NCBI RefSeq assembly: GCF_022458865.1
Contig: NZ_JAJNMU010000023.1
Coordinates: 62,001-126,000, forward strand
DNA length: 64,000 bases
Direction: 5' to 3'
Source of the DNA: Paenibacillus periandrae
GTDB lineage: Bacteria > Bacillota > Bacilli > Paenibacillales > NBRC-103111
Both the position numbers and the translations under genes were made by a program. Positions 54,410 to 63,613 of this stretch are shown piece by piece. Position 1 is the stretch's first letter. Every line of letters starts with the position of its first letter. The notes below the pieces were generated by a model. That model was not told the DNA's origin. It searched no databases and was given only the letters and a program-made list of their open reading frames with translations.

Positions 54410-55297
54410 TCAGCAATTGGGCCAAATCGTCTGATTGAGCTGCAGCATCCTCCAAGCTTCGAGAAGGGTACGTTTTCCGTTTGCAATTACAGAATGCGGG
54501 GCTTCGTAATCCATCGTTTTTACATTTAAAGAAAGCACACCCTGATTGCCTTCCCCTATGTAATCGAATTTATAAAGATTCCGTAAAAAATATAGCAGCT
54601 GATCTGCATGAACAGCAGTGAACTGATTTCTTGTATGTGGCGTCTTACCCATTATTTGATTGTATCGCCCTACCTTGCAGCAGTTTCCCATTCGGGAGTA
54701 AAGCAAATGTTTTTTTATATATTTCATATTCTTATCATTCATCTCGTAATTGACTGGTAGATGATCTAAATCGATCAAAAAACCAAATTGATCTTGCTCT
54801 ATTTTAGGGAATTTTCCGGTAACACTAGGAGACACTGTTGAAAAAGGAGGCCGATAAGCTACCTTCATCGTTCCTTTCAAAGCTGCATGACGATAGATTT
54901 CTTTAAAAGATTCATTTAAAGCTCGGACAGTATGTTCTTGAAAAAAGGCTTCAGAAATAAAATCATCCGAAATAGTAAATATTTCAGCATTCATCTCGTA
55001 AGCCTCGTCAACTGCTTCCTTTATCATTTGCAAGGCTGAATGCCTTTCGAATTCAATAACACTCCCGAGACTGAGCGGTTTTGTTAAACATTGCGGTGTA
55101 GCATTAAAACAAACCAGTATTCCGCTACTCAACAAAGTTTGCTTGACTTTTGTCCGTTCGTTTGAATCATGGATGGATGTAATTTCTATTGCATCAAAGA
55201 AAGGGTCACTCACGATGTCCGTTATCGATTCCAAAGTACCTCCGGATTTCGAACCTGCTAAAGGAAATGCCGTATGATGAACAATTCCAATTTTCAT
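54410..55297 (-). CDS. Sugar phosphate isomerase/epimerase-like (xylose-isomerase-type TIM barrel)
   Basis: The 295-residue product shows AEIFTISDDF, the FGFLIDLDHLPVNYE strand with aspartates, and KFDYIGEGNQGVLSLNV, consistent with the AP_endonuc_2/sugar isomerase fold. Metal-ligand residues are not all obvious. It could isomerise or epimerise the sugar imported by this locus. ATG 55297 has an AAAGAGGAC sequence upstream at a long distance; a TTG start at 55321 is possible. Confidence 0.75.
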   Translation of the reverse strand: MKIGIVHHTAFPLAGSKSGGTLESITDIVSDPFFDAIEITSIHDSNERTKVKQTLLSSGILVCFNATPQCLTKPLSLGSVIEFERHSALQMIKEAVDEAYEMNAEIFTISDDFISEAFFQEHTVRALNESFKEIYRHAALKGTMKVAYRPPFSTVSPSVTGKFPKIEQDQFGFLIDLDHLPVNYEMNDKNMKYIKKHLLYSRMGNCCKVGRYNQIMGKTPHTRNQFTAVHADQLLYFLRNLYKFDYIGEGNQGVLSLNVKTMDYEAPHSVIANGKRTLLEAWRMLQLNQTIWPNC

Positions 55298-55543
55298 ATA
55301 AAGATGAATGTCCTCTTTCAATTGGCAACAACTCCTGAAAGTAATACCGGTATTTTTTCCGCTGCGGAAGCAAGCTTAAAATTTCCAATGGATTACTCAC
55401 AATTCCAACATGATGACTAATTATATGTTCATTGTCCCTCTTTGTATTACTATGTATCGCCCACCTTTGTTCATTATTATGAACATCGTTCAATTTATGT
55501 GTTAAGAATATATTCCCATATCGCTAAGATTATGTCAATGTAA

Positions 55544-55604
55544 AAAGTGTACCCGACTGCTTATTGTTGAAATTCAACAACATTCATGCGGTCGGATACA
55601 CCTT
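55544..55604 (-). terminator. Long nested hairpin between operon genes
   Basis: GTGTA(CC)CGACTGC pairs with GCGGTCGGATACAC, and inside it TTGTTGAA pairs with TTCAACAA. It lies between the GHL6-like gene stop (55618) and the isomerase gene start, where it may terminate or stabilise the upstream mRNA. Confidence 0.65.
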
Positions 55605-55617
55605 ACCTTATGGGTTA

Positions 55618-57630
55618 TTAGAACGAAATCTTAATCGCTTCGAATAGTCCCAGCTTGCTTAGCTTAATTGTAAGCTGACCATCCCTGTATTCATGCTCAC
55701 AATCGCTTCCGCTAATTAAGCTTATAACGGATTGCGGGGCTTCAGCAGCCGGGAAAATCACTTCTAGATCAGAAAGTGTAACCGGTTCATAAAAGGTAGC
55801 CCCGAAATGTCCGGTACCATTCACCAGATGAAGTAGTGTGGAATTACGGCCCTTCTGTTCGAACAGCGTAGCCTCGACCATCGGCGGCAGATTTCCTTGA
55901 ATTGGCTTTAATCCAGCCACATGCTCAAGTAGATCAGCTACGAATTCAATCGTATTCGTATAGCCTTGTCTATGAAACAGCTCACCCGGTTTCCACGGAA
56001 TGAATATGCCGCGCCCCTTCCCGTATGCACTTACAGTAAACCCGGGATGCTCGGTAACCTGGGTATAGTAGCAGCGCTCCGGTGGTCCAAACATATGAGG
56101 CGGAATCAGTTTAAAATAGGCTTCCGTCTGATCGTTGTACTCAGCGAATACATAATGACTGTCCAAATAAATCAGACCGCTGACCGGGAAGCGTGTAAAT
56201 TGATCTTTATGATCCACTTTGAAATATACCGAACGATTGTCCTCACGCACGGAGCTTATTTTATCAATACCTAAGCTTTTTAATGGCGGAGTATGTCTGG
56301 CAATATAAGCTTCATTGGTAAAGCCGCTGCGACATATCGAAACAACTACTCCCCCTGCGTGTGTGAATGCATCCAATCTAGCAGTAAATTCATCGCTAAG
56401 CGGCTGGTAATCGGGAACAATAATTGCCTTATATTTATCCCAAGAAAGATTCAATGCATTCTGAACAACTAAGGTATCGAAAACATAATGATTTTCCGTC
56501 AAGAAGCGGTACCAGCCACGGTATTCAGCTTGATTGGCTGAAGGCCCGTTCAATAAAGCAATCGTTGAATTTGAGCTGATATTCAGGTACTCCTCGCCAT
56601 GCTCCGCATGATAATGAAAGATTTCCTTGATCCCTTCATACCCGGATTTATCCTCTTTATTATCAAGACGTCCCATTATGTAGTAATCCAGCCCTCCTCC
56701 ATTAGCAAGATTTTGAGCCAAGCGCAGCTTCTGCTGAAACGGTGAAATCGAAACATGCCTATGATAATAGTCGGGGAAATCGACTGTCGTGTTACTGGAT
56801 ACCATCTCAGGATAAGAGCTCACCGCCCATTTGGTATTGTCGGATGCGCTGTACTGCCAATGAGGCAGCGGACGATCCAAGGCCGTGTTGGACTCCTGCC
56901 GAATCATGCCTTGCTTTAGTTCAAAATTATTGGCGATGCAAATGTCGGGACGTACCCCTAGAATCACCTGATGCATGGTGACCGCGTAATTCTTCAGCGT
57001 TTGTTGTTTAAAGATCATATATTTTTGAAACAGCGGATCGCTTGCATCCTCAGCCTTGGGTAGCTGAGCGTCGAACATCTCTGCAAATCCCCGTTTGCAG
57101 CTGTCGCAATGGCATATGCCATAATAACGGTAGCTGTAATCCTTTACTTGGTATCCACCCATGTTAAAGAAGATACCGTCAAAATCGTGTGTCGTTATCG
57201 CTTCTTTAATGATTTGTGGAGCATAATGCTGTTGGTAATCTCCGTTCAAACAAACGTGAACATCGCCGTTATAATCAATAATCTCGCCCTTCTGACTGAC
57301 ATAGGCCCATTCGGGATGAGTTTCGTAGATCGGCCGACGGACCTTGGAAAAGTCGGTTCTGGCAAAAACTTTAATATCTGCTTTATGGCAAGCGGCAATA
57401 ATATCCTTCAAGCTGTCGCCCGTTAAATATGGACTTTGAAAATGAAACGGCAGACTCGTCGGATAGCTGGCAATAATACCTGCTGCATTGATCATCACCA
57501 CATTAGCTTTGAATTCCTGCAGATCCGCAACAAATTGCTCGGCGTTAATGTCCAGCATATCAATCTCACGTAAATTCGTTTGAATTTCGCGCCATGGCCG
57601 GTTAATCCACCATTTTTTTTGCTCACCCAT
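55618..57630 (-). CDS. GHL6-like hypothetical glycoside hydrolase
   Basis: The 670-residue product has an N-terminal TIM barrel (VMINAAGIIASYPTSLPFHF, ICHCDSCKRGFAEMFDAQLP) and a beta-galactosidase trimerisation-like region (NIS-x-NSTIALLN, IIVPDYQPLSDEF). Family likeness to 1-1734 is strong. No signal peptide. It lies 12 bases after the binding-protein gene, so it probably hydrolyses the incoming oligosaccharide. Catalytic residues cannot be placed. Confidence 0.8.
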   Translation of the reverse strand: MGEQKKWWINRPWREIQTNLREIDMLDINAEQFVADLQEFKANVVMINAAGIIASYPTSLPFHFQSPYLTGDSLKDIIAACHKADIKVFARTDFSKVRRPIYETHPEWAYVSQKGEIIDYNGDVHVCLNGDYQQHYAPQIIKEAITTHDFDGIFFNMGGYQVKDYSYRYYGICHCDSCKRGFAEMFDAQLPKAEDASDPLFQKYMIFKQQTLKNYAVTMHQVILGVRPDICIANNFELKQGMIRQESNTALDRPLPHWQYSASDNTKWAVSSYPEMVSSNTTVDFPDYYHRHVSISPFQQKLRLAQNLANGGGLDYYIMGRLDNKEDKSGYEGIKEIFHYHAEHGEEYLNISSNSTIALLNGPSANQAEYRGWYRFLTENHYVFDTLVVQNALNLSWDKYKAIIVPDYQPLSDEFTARLDAFTHAGGVVVSICRSGFTNEAYIARHTPPLKSLGIDKISSVREDNRSVYFKVDHKDQFTRFPVSGLIYLDSHYVFAEYNDQTEAYFKLIPPHMFGPPERCYYTQVTEHPGFTVSAYGKGRGIFIPWKPGELFHRQGYTNTIEFVADLLEHVAGLKPIQGNLPPMVEATLFEQKGRNSTLLHLVNGTGHFGATFYEPVTLSDLEVIFPAAEAPQSVISLISGSDCEHEYRDGQLTIKLSKLGLFEAIKISF

Positions 57631-57642
57631 ATAAGCTTCGCC

Positions 57643-59229
57643 TCATTTCCCAAAGGTTTCTTTATAATCCTTAGCAAATTCTTGGTAAGACTTCTTAATG
57701 TTCGGATCATCGTTGATTTTTTTCACGTAAGCCTTATATTCATCCATGGAGATTTGGCCAACTATGGCTTTTACCGACATCGAGGTCCATTCCTGCTGGA
57801 ATTTAGGCCAAGTCGCAACCCACGTGCTCGAGTCAATAACGCTGAATGGACTAATAACGCCCTTCGTCAAGTAACCCTGCGATTCAATCAGCTTGATTTT
57901 CGCATCGTTATATTCCTTTGGAGCGACCGGTGTCACTATTTTTCCATACTTATCAAAGAATAACGTAATAGGCTGCCAAGGTGAGGTAGAACCCACTTCT
58001 TTCTTATGTTGGTCTGTTAAGACAATTTCACCGTTTACCTTGTTATAATGAATACCTTCAAGACCGTTGACCGAAAAATCGTAGTATTCTTTGCTGTTCG
58101 TCAGTTCGAAAAAATCCAAGATTCGTCTGACTTTTTCTTCGGGAACCTTTTTCGAAATAAGAAAAGCTCCGTCCACTCCAGTTGAATAGCGAACAGCATA
58201 TCCATTTAAGCCTTGAAGAGGAGGAACGGTATCTACAATAGCTTCAGGCTGTACTTTCTTAATAGTACTCATGAACGAATAATCCCAACGAAAGCTTTCA
58301 TTAATCAAGGATGCAGCTTTACCGGCTTCAAAGAGCTCAACCGCCTGTGTAGGCTTCATAACTGCGAATTCCTTGGCCAGCACCCCATCTGAATAAAGGT
58401 CCCTCAACCAGGCGATCATATCGGCATATTGCGGAGTCAATTGCTCATAAATAAGTCCGCCATCCGGATCAAAGGTAGGTTTTCCCATGCCGAAGGCATC
58501 ACCAAATCCACCAGCGCTTCCAGAAAACAGACTGGCCTTGGATACAAGCCCTATCGTATCCTTCTTGCCATTGCCGTCAATATCGGCATCCACAATCTTT
58601 TTCAGAGCGACGCGGTATTCGTCCATAGTCTGCGGCATCGGGATTCCCAACTTATCCAACCAATCCTTTCGGATTTTTGGACCACCGGACAGCTGTGGGC
58701 GATTTTTGGGAATTGCATAATTTTTACCGATAATCCGGCTGGTAATCCAGGAATCAGGGGCTGAATAATTTTTCAAATTCGGGTATTTGCTGAAATCACC
58801 CAGAATCGGCGTGAGATCCCAAAACGCCCCATTCCTGACCGCATTAACTACAGGCGGGTGTTTGAGGTTATTAATTACAAGGACTTCAGGAATATTTCCT
58901 GAGGCAAGAATCAGGTTTAGTTTGGTCGTATAGTCGCCGTCGGGGATCCATTCAATGTTTAATTTGGTATTGGTTCGCTTCATAAACTCTTTCCAATAGG
59001 AGTTTTCCATATTGGGCGCTTCCTCGAACAAACGCGCTGTCATTTGAATCTCCAGCGGGCTGGCTGACTTCGTTTCAGGCGGCTTACTGCTTGGCGGCTC
59101 TACCGGATTTGTCGGTATAGCCGCATTTGGACTGCTGCTGCAGCCTGCCAAGAGAAGCAGAGCCAGCGCGGAACTAATGGCTACCTTTATTGTCGGTCCA
59201 CGCATACGTTTTGGATAATTTAGCCCCAT
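57643..59229 (-). CDS. Extracellular solute-binding lipoprotein (LipO type)
   Basis: The signal MRGPTIKVAISSALALLLLA leads to a lipobox LAGC, then a serine/proline/threonine spacer. The mature part has TKLNLILASGNIPEVLVIN, RKDWLDKLGIPMPQTMDEYR and DIDGNGKKDTIGL, a calcium-loop-like DxDxNxKxD segment common in this family. ATG 59229 follows GAGGGGATG. It is the capture subunit for the divergent permeases at 61682-63556. Confidence 0.9.
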   Translation of the reverse strand: MGLNYPKRMRGPTIKVAISSALALLLLAGCSSSPNAAIPTNPVEPPSSKPPETKSASPLEIQMTARLFEEAPNMENSYWKEFMKRTNTKLNIEWIPDGDYTTKLNLILASGNIPEVLVINNLKHPPVVNAVRNGAFWDLTPILGDFSKYPNLKNYSAPDSWITSRIIGKNYAIPKNRPQLSGGPKIRKDWLDKLGIPMPQTMDEYRVALKKIVDADIDGNGKKDTIGLVSKASLFSGSAGGFGDAFGMGKPTFDPDGGLIYEQLTPQYADMIAWLRDLYSDGVLAKEFAVMKPTQAVELFEAGKAASLINESFRWDYSFMSTIKKVQPEAIVDTVPPLQGLNGYAVRYSTGVDGAFLISKKVPEEKVRRILDFFELTNSKEYYDFSVNGLEGIHYNKVNGEIVLTDQHKKEVGSTSPWQPITLFFDKYGKIVTPVAPKEYNDAKIKLIESQGYLTKGVISPFSVIDSSTWVATWPKFQQEWTSMSVKAIVGQISMDEYKAYVKKINDDPNIKKSYQEFAKDYKETFGK

Positions 59230-59339
59230 TCGTTCATCCCCTCATTAATTAAATATGTCAAGCATAACCTCATAGTAAACCGGAGGGGGCAGGCACTCAA
59301 TAGACAAATTTTACGATGTTGCAGGGAAATCCTCATCAC

Positions 59340-59353
59340 TGTAAGCACTTTCA
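59340..59353 (+). promoter_or_regulatory. cre-like site in the divergent promoter region
   Basis: TGTAAGCACTTTCA differs from the cre consensus only at the G of the central CG. It lies between the divergent binding-protein and AraC genes and could repress either or both. Confidence 0.4.
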
Positions 59354-59425
59354 CCAATATCAAATATTGTCTATATCTGCCCACTCCATTTCTTGTTATA
59401 TTGATCGTACGGGAGATGATAGCTA

Positions 59426-61651
59426 ATGAATATTCGGGATGTTCATGGAATGAAAGCTACTTATTTCTACCGACTCATTTGGTTTGGTTGCCTCTCGGTA
59501 TGCGTGCCGATTATGTTGGCGGGTGTTGTATATTACCAGTTCTCAATGAAAGGAGGAATTGAAAGCATTCAATCCGATAACCAGACATCATTAACTATGG
59601 TCGAGCAGTTTACAGAAAAGGTGATGCGCGACGTTGTTGACCGGTCATTTCATTTAGCGTTTGATTCCATGATCACGGATTCCTTCAATCTTCCGGATTA
59701 TCAAACCAATTACGTGGCCCAAATGGAGCTGTTGAACAAAATATCACTAGAAAAATATCAGAACAATCTGATCGGAAATATTTATTATTATAACAATAAT
59801 GCTCAGTTCGTATTGTCTACCGAGGCAGGCCACCAGCAAAAAGCAGATTTTAAATATAAAAAAGATATCGAACAATTGGAAAAAAGCAATCAGCAGGGTC
59901 AATGGATTTATTTGCCCGAAAGCAAGCTTAATGGATATATTTCCTTTGCTATGAAGCTCCCAACGCTTGCCTCGGGGGAATCGCAAGGCTTGCTGGTTAT
60001 ACAAGTCGATGTCAGCCAGATTAAAAAATATGTTGCCGATGTATCCATGCTGGCCAAAACCGAGTCTATTATTGCTATTGACGAGCAGCACCGAGTACTT
60101 TTTCAAATTCAGAAAAGCAGTGACATCCATTCCTACTATAATGAAGAAATCATACAGACGGTCCTAACCGATCAACGCAAGAAAGACAGCTTCAAAGCTG
60201 AAGACTCCCACGGAGAACCACTCTATTATTCGTACATAAAATCCACATCCGGCAATATTTACATATCGGTAAATCCCAATCAGGCTATTGCAAAAGAACT
60301 GGGATGGATCCGATGGATGACTATTTCCGCTGTGCTTGTACTGTTGTCGGTCGGCATTTTACTTACTGTCATTACCTTAAAACGGGCCTATAATCCGATC
60401 GGGCAATTGGTGGAGCATCTCCATATAGAGAAAAAAACGCTGGGCGAGCAGCTTGACCGCTCGATTCCGCCGCTTATGGAAAGGCTGCTGCAGCAGTGGC
60501 TTGCAGGCAATTACATTCACAGTCCGACGCTGTATGATGAATGCCGCAAATACGGAATTCCTGTAGATCATACCTATGTAGTCGTATTGCTGGTCAAGGT
60601 CGAAAAGCTGTTTAATGAAGAGCGCTTTCGTCCAGAAGATAAGCCCATGATTACTTTCGCCGTAACGAATGTAATGGGAGAACTGCTTTCCAGCCACCCG
60701 ACACTTCGGGGTAACGTTCTTCATGACCATCAGGGTCAAGGAACCGCGATTCTATATTTCGGCAAGAACACCTCTTTGAATTCGAATATCAATGAAACGA
60801 AACAGTATGCTGAATCGGTCCGCGCTGCACTGCTTAAGTATTTAAAGCTTCAGGTATCTGTTGGAATTGGGCGGTTGTATCCTCACATTGCGGATATTCG
60901 AGTGTCATACCGGGAATCCAAGCTCTCTCTGCAGTATCGCTTATATAAAGAGGATGAGTCCGTCTTATATATTGCTGACTTGGAAAGTACACAGAAGCTG
61001 CTTCCATTCAGCTATCCTCGCGCAATTGAGAGCTCTATTGTCGAGTCGCTCGCACTGGGTGATCTGAAACAGGCAAAGTCATCCATGGAGGAATTTACTC
61101 ATGCGCTGCAGCCGTCTGAATCTTACGCAATCAGCTCTCAAAGCTATCATATGCTGTTGGCTGCAATAATCGCTTCCATTGAGCACAAGGGCGGCGGTAT
61201 ACCCGATATGCTCGAATACGACCTTTTCGACCAGCTCAGAGTCCGGGAAACCCGGGCAGAAATGCGTGATTGGTTTAGTGAGTATCTATTTCCTCTATAT
61301 GAAAAAATTGCCAACGATAACTACAACACTTCAGGCAAAATAATCGCTCAAAAAGTACGCAGGTATATTGTCGACCATGTATCTCGGGAAATTTCATTGG
61401 CGGAATGCGCCGATTTGTTTCATATTACACCCGCTTACTTAAGCCGTTTGTTCAAAAAAGAATTCGGAGAATCGTTTATTGACTATGTAACGGAGTGTAA
61501 AATGAACGAAGCCCGGAGATTGTTAACAGCGACTGATCAAAATATTAGCCAAATAGCCGAGGCTGTCGGTTATTCGCATCGGAACTTTAATCGTGTCTTT
61601 CAGCGTCTGTTAAAAACATCGCCCAGCAATTATCGAACCAATTACCGGTAA
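59426..61651 (+). CDS. Membrane-anchored AraC-family sensor-regulator
   Basis: The 741-residue protein has a transmembrane segment near 15-37, a Cache-type extracellular domain, a second segment (MTISAVLVLLSVGILLTVIT), a degenerate GGDEF-like middle (LQVSVGIGRLYPHIADIRVS) and a C-terminal AraC HTH (SLAECADLFHITPAYLSRLF and NISQIAEAVGYSHRNFNRVF). It is built like 18629-20992. It heads the plus-strand operon with both permeases and is the likely activator of this locus. GGGAGATGATAGCTA precedes ATG 59426. Confidence 0.92.
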   Translation: MNIRDVHGMKATYFYRLIWFGCLSVCVPIMLAGVVYYQFSMKGGIESIQSDNQTSLTMVEQFTEKVMRDVVDRSFHLAFDSMITDSFNLPDYQTNYVAQMELLNKISLEKYQNNLIGNIYYYNNNAQFVLSTEAGHQQKADFKYKKDIEQLEKSNQQGQWIYLPESKLNGYISFAMKLPTLASGESQGLLVIQVDVSQIKKYVADVSMLAKTESIIAIDEQHRVLFQIQKSSDIHSYYNEEIIQTVLTDQRKKDSFKAEDSHGEPLYYSYIKSTSGNIYISVNPNQAIAKELGWIRWMTISAVLVLLSVGILLTVITLKRAYNPIGQLVEHLHIEKKTLGEQLDRSIPPLMERLLQQWLAGNYIHSPTLYDECRKYGIPVDHTYVVVLLVKVEKLFNEERFRPEDKPMITFAVTNVMGELLSSHPTLRGNVLHDHQGQGTAILYFGKNTSLNSNINETKQYAESVRAALLKYLKLQVSVGIGRLYPHIADIRVSYRESKLSLQYRLYKEDESVLYIADLESTQKLLPFSYPRAIESSIVESLALGDLKQAKSSMEEFTHALQPSESYAISSQSYHMLLAAIIASIEHKGGGIPDMLEYDLFDQLRVRETRAEMRDWFSEYLFPLYEKIANDNYNTSGKIIAQKVRRYIVDHVSREISLAECADLFHITPAYLSRLFKKEFGESFIDYVTECKMNEARRLLTATDQNISQIAEAVGYSHRNFNRVFQRLLKTSPSNYRTNYR

Positions 61652-61681
61652 TTTGGACTGCATGAAGAAAGGAGAACCGCC

Positions 61682-62650
61682 ATGAACCTGGAACAATCGA
61701 CCCAACCATCGGGACTATCCCTGCCTCACACTTCGTCAACCCATAACAGAAAGGTTTGGCAGCGTCTGGTCACCGGACGGTATGTGTATATGCTGATCCT
61801 GCCCGGTTTTATTTATTTCGCAATTTTCAAATTTTTACCTATGTGGGGTGTGCTTATCGCTTTTCAGAATTACAACCCGTTTGCCGGGATAGGCGGAAGT
61901 GAATGGGTTGGATTTGAGCATTTTTCGAATTTATTTCTCGATAAGCACTTTTATATTTTATTGCGGAATACGCTGCTCATTAACCTGATGAGCTTGATCT
62001 TCTTCTTTCCGTTACCGATTCTTTTATCAGTTATGCTAAACGAGGTCAGGCATGAGTGGTTCAAGAAGCTAAATCAATCCATCGTATATATGCCGCATTT
62101 CCTGTCTTGGGTTGTCGTAGCAAGTATGACCTTTTTCACGCTATCCGTCGATGTTGGTTTTATTAACAAGCTATTGATTTCCTTTGGAATGGATTCGATT
62201 TCATTTTTATCGGAGCCTAAATTTTTCTGGGGCATCCTGACTTTGCAAAACATCTGGAAGGAGACCGGCTGGGGCACGATCATTTTCCTTGCAGCCGTAG
62301 CTGGGGTGGACCCGCAGCGGTATGAGGCGGCAGTCGTTGATGGGGCCGGGAGATTGAGGCAAATCTGGCATATTACGCTTCCCGCTATCCGGCCGACAAT
62401 CGTGATTCTGCTTATTTTGCGGTTGGGGCATATGGCTGACGTTGGTTTTGAGCAGGTCTTGCTTATGATGAACCCCCTTGTGAATGATGTCGCAGACGTA
62501 TTTGACACCTACGTATATTATCGGGGGATTCAGCAGGGTGATATCAGTATTGGCACCGCAGTAGGCATGTTCAAGGGAGTTGTGGGACTCATTCTCGTCA
62601 TCATCGCCAATTACGTGGTCAAGAAACTCGGGCATGAGGGTATTTATTAG
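61682..62650 (+). CDS. Sugar ABC transporter permease, LplB type
   Basis: The 322-residue product has the LplB pattern: YMLILPGFIYFAIFKFLPMW first helix and the EAA loop YEAAVVDGAGRLRQIWHITL. AAAGGAG stands eight bases before ATG 61682. It lies 30 bases after the regulator gene in the same operon. Confidence 0.92.
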   Translation: MNLEQSTQPSGLSLPHTSSTHNRKVWQRLVTGRYVYMLILPGFIYFAIFKFLPMWGVLIAFQNYNPFAGIGGSEWVGFEHFSNLFLDKHFYILLRNTLLINLMSLIFFFPLPILLSVMLNEVRHEWFKKLNQSIVYMPHFLSWVVVASMTFFTLSVDVGFINKLLISFGMDSISFLSEPKFFWGILTLQNIWKETGWGTIIFLAAVAGVDPQRYEAAVVDGAGRLRQIWHITLPAIRPTIVILLILRLGHMADVGFEQVLLMMNPLVNDVADVFDTYVYYRGIQQGDISIGTAVGMFKGVVGLILVIIANYVVKKLGHEGIY

Positions 62651-62677
62651 CAGCATCCGTACAGGGAGGAAGAACCC

Positions 62678-63556
62678 ATGAGTTTTATTCACCAAAAATC
62701 AATGACGGTTGGCGATTGGCTCAACTATAGTCTGCTTGGACTGATTGCTATTGTTAGTTTGTTTCCTTTTTTGTATGTACTCAGCCTTTCGTTAACGGAC
62801 CCTTCAACCTATACGCCCTTAAAATTTTATCTGCTTCCTGATAAGTGGTCTCTCGCCTCCTATGCTTATATCTTAACGACCGACAGCTTTGGCAACTCAT
62901 TAAAAAGCACTGCATTTATTACGGTTGCAGGTACCGTACTCAACATTATCATTACGTTCACGATGGCATACGGTTTAACTAAAAAATGGGTGATGGGCCG
63001 TAATTTTTTCCTGGGCACCGTGATCTTTACACTCTTTTTCAACGCCGGGATCATTCCTAATTATATTTTGGTTAAAGAAATGGGCCTGCTGAACTCCTAT
63101 TGGTCATTAATTTGGCCCAGCCTTACCAGCGCTTGGAGTCTAATTGTCGTTAAGAGCTTTATGGAGTCGATTCACCCGGAATTGGAGGATTCGGCCAAAA
63201 TTGATGGCTGTACAGATATAGATGTATTCCTAAGAATTATAATCCCCCTCTCCCTTCCCGCAATCGCCGCATTTACACTGTTTTTCGCAGTCCAGCATTG
63301 GAATACGTACTTCAATGCTCTTATTTATATATCGGACACTAAGAAATGGACGCTTCAGGTATTAATCAAACAGTTGGTTATTGAAGCTGATGCTTCTGGA
63401 GTAGGTCAGCAAGGGAGCTCTGATGAGGTTCTCGTCCCACAGGAAACGATCCGTATGGCTTCAATTGTATTAGCGATGCTACCTATTCTGGTCGTATATC
63501 CATTCCTGCAAAAATATTTTGCCAAAGGCGTCATGCTCGGATCTGTTAAAGGCTAA
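62678..63556 (+). CDS. Sugar ABC transporter permease, LplC type
   Basis: The 292-residue product has the EAA loop LEDSAKIDGCTDIDVFLRII and ends LQKYFAKGVMLGSVKG. It forms the heterodimeric channel with the LplB-type protein; the gap is 27 bases with GGGAGGAAG before the ATG. Confidence 0.92.
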   Translation: MSFIHQKSMTVGDWLNYSLLGLIAIVSLFPFLYVLSLSLTDPSTYTPLKFYLLPDKWSLASYAYILTTDSFGNSLKSTAFITVAGTVLNIIITFTMAYGLTKKWVMGRNFFLGTVIFTLFFNAGIIPNYILVKEMGLLNSYWSLIWPSLTSAWSLIVVKSFMESIHPELEDSAKIDGCTDIDVFLRIIIPLSLPAIAAFTLFFAVQHWNTYFNALIYISDTKKWTLQVLIKQLVIEADASGVGQQGSSDEVLVPQETIRMASIVLAMLPILVVYPFLQKYFAKGVMLGSVKG

Positions 63557-63613
63557 TCATGCAGCCGGGCTTAATCATATGGATAGCTAATAAACCAATC
63601 AAGGAGTGGTAAC

